The translations under genes were made by a program, and so were the position numbers. Source: NIOZ-UU35 sp964344175 (lineage in GTDB: Bacteria; Chloroflexota; Anaerolineae; Anaerolineales; UBA11858). From it: DNA of 55,878 bases. Under the pieces are notes generated by a model. The model searched no databases, was not told the DNA's origin, and worked only from the letters and a program-made list of their open reading frames with translations. Positions 51,208 to 55,878 of this stretch are shown one piece after another. The stretch spans positions 1 through 55,878 of the forward strand of contig CAYFMI010000019.1 of NCBI GenBank assembly GCA_964344175.1, read 5' to 3'. Within the stretch, counting starts at the first letter, position 1, and each line of letters opens with the position of its first letter.

Positions 51208-52743
51208 TTATAGGAGATATTGTGAATTTTCTTTATCCGCTTGAAAAAGAGTTTCGCTGACTGCCAACACAACCAGGGGGGCAGCCCAGGTCATATACTG
51301 TCGGAAGAGAACAGAATTGAAGTTAATGAAGATGATGATAATAAACAAAGCCGCCGCGTAGGGTTTTAGTTTCTTTTTCCAGGCAACGGAGAACGTCACG
51401 GCGAGCATGATCAATAGGGGGAGTTTCGCCGGGATGCCGAATAACCCAAGCAGGGTGTCGAAAGAGGGAACGCCAAAATGGCTTTCGGAGACGCGAGTCG
51501 CGGAGAGTAAAATAGATTTGAAGAAGCCATCGGCATTCCAAAGGATGAATGGCGCTGAGACAATTAGAGGGACGCTGCCCATGACTAAAGTATATTTGAT
51601 GAGTTTTTTGAGCGCGGGCTGTTCCAGCGAATGCCAGATCCAGATCATGTAGAGGGGGATCATGAAGATGGCAATTTGCTTGATACCTAAAGAGAGACCA
51701 AAGGCCAGTAGTGAAGGTGTGCGATGTTTGGGCCATAGAGCAAGGGATAACACCAGGAAAAAAATTGCCAAAAAGTCGATCTGGTAGATCATCGTCATGT
51801 GCAGCGTCCAGCGGTTGAATAACCAAAAGAGTGCTGCCAAAACTGCGAAAGGCAGGTTTTTATACCGATGGTAAGGAACATAAAAAAGCAAATAAGTAAT
51901 TCCCAGATTAGCTATTAGAAAAACCACCCGCCAAAAATCCAACCACTGCTCAATATCTTCTAACCCAATTTCTTGGGTCATCCAGGCAAAATAGAAGAAG
52001 ATTGGCAAGTAGGTCGCATTGCCGTGGTTCCACTTCATATCGTCGTTGTATTCGAGGACGCGTGCGTAGGGGTTTTCGCCGCGCCTTAAGCGGGTGCCCT
52101 CATCAAAGAGGGCTTTGATGTCCTGCTCATCGAGGTCGAATTTGCCATCCAAATTGAATATTTTATACGTATCCCAATCGGCGGGTTCCAGCGTCCACAG
52201 GTGTGAATGAACGAAAAAGCCTAAAATCAAAATGATCAGCAAGGTAAACACAGCTGTGCTGTGTGTGCGGAAATATTTTTTTCGCGCTTCAGTTTCCCAG
52301 AAACTGAAGAGAATAATTTGAAGGCTAAAGGCGGCCAGCCAGAACATCAGCGGGGCTAATTTGATGAAATAGCCCCGCACGAACATATCTGTAGTTGTGA
52401 AAGATGAGACAACAACATACGCGCCTAAAATAACCCCGAAGAGTGCGCTGACAAGCAGGGTGGTTTTGTGCCCGTCTTCGCTCAAGAAATCATCTATCGA
52501 TGCGGCAGCCTGTTGATGCCAGCGTTGATTTGTGCGAGTTTTGTGCGTGAAATAGGCTGCGATTCCGATAGCAATCAGAATACTCAAAAACAGAATTGAG
52601 CGTTCTTTCGATAATCCCAGCCGCCAGATATTGTTTGCTTCGCCCGGCAGCAAGATCAACCAAATCAGGCTGATTACGCCTTCAATGAAAGCTATTGATA
52701 AAAATATGCTTACAGAATTCTTAGGTTGCATGCTTTTTGGCAT
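51208..52743 (-). CDS. Polytopic membrane protein, possibly a GT-C-type glycosyltransferase
   Basis: The 511-residue protein has about 11-12 hydrophobic helices. A large extracellular loop between helices 4 and 5 is rich in Asp and Tyr (ADWDTYKIFNLDGKFDLDEQ to MKWNHGNATYLPIFFYFAW). The topology and the acidic outer loop resemble GT87/PIG-M-type lipid-linked mannosyltransferases, but no decisive motif was recognised. Its start overlaps the end of nth by 23 bp; a Met four codons later (52731) would reduce this to 11 bp. It is probably translated from the same transcript as nth. Confidence 0.65.
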   Translation of the reverse strand: MPKSMQPKNSVSIFLSIAFIEGVISLIWLILLPGEANNIWRLGLSKERSILFLSILIAIGIAAYFTHKTRTNQRWHQQAAASIDDFLSEDGHKTTLLVSALFGVILGAYVVVSSFTTTDMFVRGYFIKLAPLMFWLAAFSLQIILFSFWETEARKKYFRTHSTAVFTLLIILILGFFVHSHLWTLEPADWDTYKIFNLDGKFDLDEQDIKALFDEGTRLRRGENPYARVLEYNDDMKWNHGNATYLPIFFYFAWMTQEIGLEDIEQWLDFWRVVFLIANLGITYLLFYVPYHRYKNLPFAVLAALFWLFNRWTLHMTMIYQIDFLAIFFLVLSLALWPKHRTPSLLAFGLSLGIKQIAIFMIPLYMIWIWHSLEQPALKKLIKYTLVMGSVPLIVSAPFILWNADGFFKSILLSATRVSESHFGVPSFDTLLGLFGIPAKLPLLIMLAVTFSVAWKKKLKPYAAALFIIIIFINFNSVLFRQYMTWAAPLVVLAVSETLFQADKENSQYLL

Positions 52744-53380
52744 AGTATTCGCACATAGCTTGGAGAGGGCATGGCTCGCAAAGCGGCGTACGGGCTTTGC
52801 AGATCTCTCGTCCCAATCGGATGATGTTGAGATGAGCGGCGTAGTAGCTTTCGGGCGGGAATTGATCGGCCAAGTGTTGATGGGCGCGGTCGGCGCTCAT
52901 TTTTTCGGGGCGCAAACCCAGGCGTCCACTCACGCGGTGGACATGGGTATCTACTGGGAAGGCGGGTTTTCCGAGCGAGAACTGGAGAACGATGGCGGCG
53001 GTTTTGGGGCCGACCCCCTTGAATTGCATCAACCAATCGAGGGCGGCTGGGGTTGAATATTCGCGCAAGAACTCCAGATCAAGTGAGCCGTGCAAGTCGG
53101 TAATGCGCTTAAGTACATTTTGGATGCGCGGCCCTTTTTGGTTTGCCAACCCCGCCGGGCGGATAGCCTCGATGACGGCTTGCTCTGGTGCATCGCGCAC
53201 CGCTTCCCAGGTTGGCAAGCGCTCCCGTAACGCGTCAAAGGCGCGGTCACGGTTGTTGTCGTTGGTGTTTTGGGAAAGGATGGTGGAGACTAATTCGTCT
53301 ATGGCCGGTAAAGGGTTACGCCAGATCGGCTCTCCATAGTGATCTAGCAGACGAAGGTGGATTTGTGTGGCTCGATTCAT
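52721..53380 (-). CDS. nth: Endonuclease III (base-excision DNA glycosylase)
   Basis: The 219-residue enzyme removes oxidised pyrimidines and cuts the abasic site. The helix-hairpin-helix FKGVGPKTAAIVL holds the catalytic Lys, and the catalytic Asp is in PVDTHVHRV. The [4Fe-4S] loop CKARTPLCEPCPLQAMC has the canonical C-x6-C-x2-C-x5-C spacing. Length is normal. It overlaps the membrane-protein gene that follows it. Confidence 0.94.
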   Translation of the reverse strand: MNRATQIHLRLLDHYGEPIWRNPLPAIDELVSTILSQNTNDNNRDRAFDALRERLPTWEAVRDAPEQAVIEAIRPAGLANQKGPRIQNVLKRITDLHGSLDLEFLREYSTPAALDWLMQFKGVGPKTAAIVLQFSLGKPAFPVDTHVHRVSGRLGLRPEKMSADRAHQHLADQFPPESYYAAHLNIIRLGREICKARTPLCEPCPLQAMCEYYAKKHAT

Positions 53381-53421
53381 GGTGTGGGGGAACCCCTTGA
53401 GTTTGAATAATTCCCTGGATT

Positions 53422-54468
53422 CTATTTCTTCAGTTCGAAAACCGGGCGTGATGCGCCAACGGTGAGTTTGCGCCAGTTTTTTATGGTTTTCTGCGGCGCG
53501 AAGTCTGTAAGCGCTGCTAATTGCTGCGCAGAAATTGCCCCGAGTTGGCGCAAGATTTCCAGCGCAACTGCCGGGCGGACATGGTTTTTAAGATCGCCGT
53601 CAGAAATTTTGAAGGCGATCCCGATTCCCGGTGAGTTGGGTGCGAGTGCCCCGGGCATAATGCCCAACCCCTGATAGCCTTCGGCGCCTCCCTTGGCAAT
53701 AACGCGGCCTTGCATAACTTCCATGATGCGGGTGTCGAAGCGCCCCGGGCCAGATACCATATCTGGGTGGGCGCTCATTGCCTGTGTGATGGTCTTGCAG
53801 GCATCGGCGCGCGGCCCTGCGAGTGTTATGGGATCACAAAGTCGGGCGAACCCCAGGGCTGTATTTCTCAAGGGAATGGCAAAGTTGGGGGCAGAACAGC
53901 CATCGGTTCCCAGGGCAACAGCCTCGAGGTCAATTCCGCACATTTCGCAAAAGGTTTCGAGAATCTCATTTTGGATCGGATGTTCGGGGTTAATATAATC
54001 GGCAATTGGCAAATCTCGCAGCCGGGCAAAGGCCAGCATCCCGGTGTGTTTTCCCGAACAGTTATGGCGGTTAGGCGTAGGTTCTTCGCCTCGTACGCGC
54101 AGCCTGAAGGCTGTTGCAGAATCCATGGGGGGGTGCGAACCGCATAGGAGGTCGCTCTCTTTTACCTGAATCTTGGTCTGGATTGAATGCACGGTTTCTG
54201 CGTGATCATTGGTTCCGGCATGAGAAGCGCAGAGGATGGCGATCTCTTGTTGTGTTAGCCCCCAATGGCAATGCCCACCGTGTTCGATGAAGGGGAGAGC
54301 TTGCAAGGGTTTTGCTGTGGAACGCAGGAAAGTGATCGTATTTGGATCGCCATATGAAGCCACCAGAGTGTTCGATGAATCGACAACGGCGATTGCGCCG
54401 AAATGGATGGATTCGCGGATGCTGGCACGTGTGCGTACCAATACGGGGAGATAGGGAGAAGATGGCAT
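53422..54468 (-). CDS. L-asparaginase, Rhizobium-type (class 3)
   Basis: This 348-residue cytoplasmic protein belongs to the family of Rhizobium etli ReAIV/ReAV (PF06089), unrelated to E. coli AnsA/AnsB. The first Ser-Lys pair is in LRSTAKPLQALP and further conserved blocks are LCASHAGTNDHAE and IAKGGAEG. Zinc-ligand positions described for ReAV are visible as Cys and Lys in HNCSGKHTGML and Cys in TDGCSAPNF. All look intact, so hydrolysis of asparagine to aspartate and ammonia is likely. It has its own start after nth by 41 bp. Confidence 0.88.
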   Translation of the reverse strand: MPSSPYLPVLVRTRASIRESIHFGAIAVVDSSNTLVASYGDPNTITFLRSTAKPLQALPFIEHGGHCHWGLTQQEIAILCASHAGTNDHAETVHSIQTKIQVKESDLLCGSHPPMDSATAFRLRVRGEEPTPNRHNCSGKHTGMLAFARLRDLPIADYINPEHPIQNEILETFCEMCGIDLEAVALGTDGCSAPNFAIPLRNTALGFARLCDPITLAGPRADACKTITQAMSAHPDMVSGPGRFDTRIMEVMQGRVIAKGGAEGYQGLGIMPGALAPNSPGIGIAFKISDGDLKNHVRPAVALEILRQLGAISAQQLAALTDFAPQKTIKNWRKLTVGASRPVFELKK

Positions 54469-54598
54469 AGGTTGGCGGCTTTCGTACTTAGAATTATGAA
54501 AAAAGGTGGGTGTGTGGTTTTATGCACGCCCACAATCTTGCGTAATACATGGCACCTTTTCAAAGTACTCACATGATAATGCAGCAGTCTTTGATTTT

Positions 54599-55453
54599 CT
54601 ATTCGTCTTTGCTTGTGCTTCTCAGATGTTGGTTAGCAAAATAATGATAGAGACCGTACTGTAAACGCTGTGTGTAGTGTTCTTCTAAATCTGCAGGGCA
54701 GGAGAATTTCTTCATTAGAGATGGAACCATCTTAACGGTATCTTCGGGTTTGTTTTTGCGCCTTGCCATTGTGCTTACCCGCCCATTGATCGATTTGAGC
54801 AACTTGCGTTGCTCACGAATCATGTCAACGGTGACAATGCCACCGCGGCCGCAGATGATGGTGTATTCGGCAAATTGGCGCGAGGCAAGTAAGTTGAGCG
54901 ATTCATGCCAGGCGTCCAGGTCGGCGCGGGCTAGAAAAGGTGGTTGATTGAGTGTTACGGTATCACCGATAAATACGATTTTTTCCGAGGGGAGATGAAC
55001 CCAAGCAGCCCCAGGTGTTGGCCCCGGGTGATGTTCGATGCGAATTTCGGGGCCGCCCCAATGTAATGATAATTGTTTGTCAAATGTGATATTGGGACGC
55101 TGCCAGCGCGTTCCACTGACCTCAGGGTGAAGTTCCCAGGATGCACCACCTCCGGTATCTTGCCCCTTGAAGATGGTTGTGCGTTCTTTAAAGGCTCCGG
55201 CAGTTTCTTCGTGGGCGATAATGGGATAGTCAATGGCTCGGCATCCCAACGTGCGGTCGGCGTGAATGTCTAAGATGACGATCAGCCGATGGGTGCCGCG
55301 ACTCTGGGTGAGCAGCGCCGATTTCCAAGCGCGCGCGTCTTCGGCCCGCAGGGGCGTATCAATGAGCAAAGTTCCACCGGCCAGGGTGACCGCCCCAAGC
55401 GTTACTCCAGCGTAGGAATTTTCAAGATAAATATTCTGTGCAATAGCCTGCAT
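54599..55453 (-). CDS. MBL-fold protein with degenerate metal-binding site
   Basis: The 284-residue protein has the metallo-beta-lactamase fold order. The HxHxDH motif reads DIHADR (about residues 63-68), so the first and last His are lost. The GHTPGS motif reads GPTPGA, with no His. FIGDTV retains its Asp. The last GH motif reads GRGG, with no His. Four of the seven usual ligands are therefore replaced, and a normal dinuclear zinc site cannot form. A basic C-terminal region (MARRKNKPEDTVKMVPSLMKKF) is added. It may be a structural or binding relative or use a different site. Confidence 0.78.
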   Translation of the reverse strand: MQAIAQNIYLENSYAGVTLGAVTLAGGTLLIDTPLRAEDARAWKSALLTQSRGTHRLIVILDIHADRTLGCRAIDYPIIAHEETAGAFKERTTIFKGQDTGGGASWELHPEVSGTRWQRPNITFDKQLSLHWGGPEIRIEHHPGPTPGAAWVHLPSEKIVFIGDTVTLNQPPFLARADLDAWHESLNLLASRQFAEYTIICGRGGIVTVDMIREQRKLLKSINGRVSTMARRKNKPEDTVKMVPSLMKKFSCPADLEEHYTQRLQYGLYHYFANQHLRSTSKDE

Positions 55454-55490
55454 AGATGCTCCTTAGGGACCAAAGAAGGATGAACTCACA

Positions 55491-55878
55491 TTACTCTGTA
55501 AGCAATGAACTTGATGCGGCCAATTCATCTTCGACGATTGGTAGGGTAAAGGCAAAGCGAGCGCCTCCACCTGAGGCCTCATCAATCCATATGCGCCCGC
55601 CATGCCCTTCAACGGCCAAACGGCAATAAGCCAACCCCAGACCAACACCCTTTGGGCCGCCTTTTCCATGCAGACGGGTATATTTATCGAAGATCGTAGA
55701 GCGCTTTTCGGCGGGGATGCCAGGCCCGGTATCTTCAACCCAGAAGCACATTTCCTCGCCTACTAGCGCAGCTCCCGCTGTGATATGGCTTTCAGGCGGG
55801 GTGTATTTTACTGCGTTTTCGAGTAAGTTAACCCAAGTTGCTACCTTGAGCTGAAAGGGTAGAAGGTCCATGAGTTCT
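55491..55878 (-). CDS. Histidine kinase, C-terminal ATPase domain (partial)
   Basis: The reading frame is open to the window edge, so the gene starts outside it. About 129 residues are visible. They are a HATPase_c domain with N-box VNLLENAVKYTPPESHI, G1 DTGPGIPAEKR, F-box FDKYTRLHGKGG and G2 GVGLGLAYCRLAVE. Sensor and DHp regions are missing from the window. It is followed closely by the MBL-fold gene on the same strand. Confidence 0.87.
   Translation of the reverse strand, partial: ELMDLLPFQLKVATWVNLLENAVKYTPPESHITAGAALVGEEMCFWVEDTGPGIPAEKRSTIFDKYTRLHGKGGPKGVGLGLAYCRLAVEGHGGRIWIDEASGGGARFAFTLPIVEDELAASSSLLTE

Noticed and set aside
1..55878. CRISPR array, prophage, integrase or complete insertion sequence
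   Set aside because: No regularly spaced direct repeats, phage structural genes, integrases or transposases were seen; only small non-coding elements.

Overview
The window looks like chromosomal DNA of a Chloroflexota bacterium, most likely class Anaerolineae. This is inferred from gene style, not from a marker comparison. Many lipoproteins carry Thr/Pro-rich linkers after the lipobox, there is an NBR1-type Ig-like lipoprotein, long GAF-containing histidine kinases, duplicated DegV proteins and a compact primary sigma factor. No rRNA, CRISPR array, transposase, integrase or phage gene was seen. One tRNA (Arg, anticodon GCG) is present.

Layout. 1-4.5 kb: a BMP-type (nucleoside-like) ABC importer, one ATPase and two permeases, ending at a bidirectional terminator. 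4.5-7.6 kb (minus): a uroporphyrinogen-decarboxylase-superfamily protein with a small partner, and the lipid II flippase MurJ. 7.7-11.1 kb (plus): two DegV paralogues around a zinc-ribbon membrane protein and the tRNA. 11.3-23.1 kb (plus): an SbnI/SerK-like ParB-fold serine-kinase homologue, an SH3 lipoprotein, an m5C RNA methyltransferase, a beta-propeller protein, an M23 peptidase, a Nudix hydrolase, RecA, an NBR1-like lipoprotein, a methyltransferase, a truncated YbaK remnant and two tandem C39-like proteases. 23.1-28.4 kb (minus): a twice-frameshifted membrane-protein gene, a SUMF1-domain lipoprotein without the catalytic cysteines, a three-domain FKBP lipoprotein and an ABCB-type exporter.

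28.6-39.5 kb is a long minus-strand block. Read 5' to 3' it runs infA, rpoD, an S1-domain protein, a coiled-coil membrane protein, Usp, a permease, Usp, a PII-like/CBS protein, mtnA, a PfkB-family (adenosine-kinase-like) kinase and ahcY. The last three fit recycling of SAM by-products. The Usp-permease-Usp-CBS set looks like a transporter with its own soluble regulators. The 39.5-40.2 kb gap holds a nested inverted repeat and a candidate structured RNA with its own promoter, closing helix and U-tract.

40.2-55.9 kb: a TPR lytic transglycosylase, an HtrA-like protease and two adjacent multidomain sensor proteins. The first sensor lacks both phospho-acceptors and the second keeps its histidine. 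Then come paired perfect hairpins with a small ORF behind a strong Shine-Dalgarno, a PH-like membrane protein, a GAF-GAF histidine kinase, an SCP2-like protein, a polytopic membrane protein, endonuclease III, a Rhizobium-type asparaginase, an MBL-fold protein with a damaged metal site, and the C-terminus of another histidine kinase cut by the window edge.

Several intergenic gaps carry short palindromic or inverted-repeat elements, including two copies of a small MITE-like element (26200-26302 and 47921-47990).
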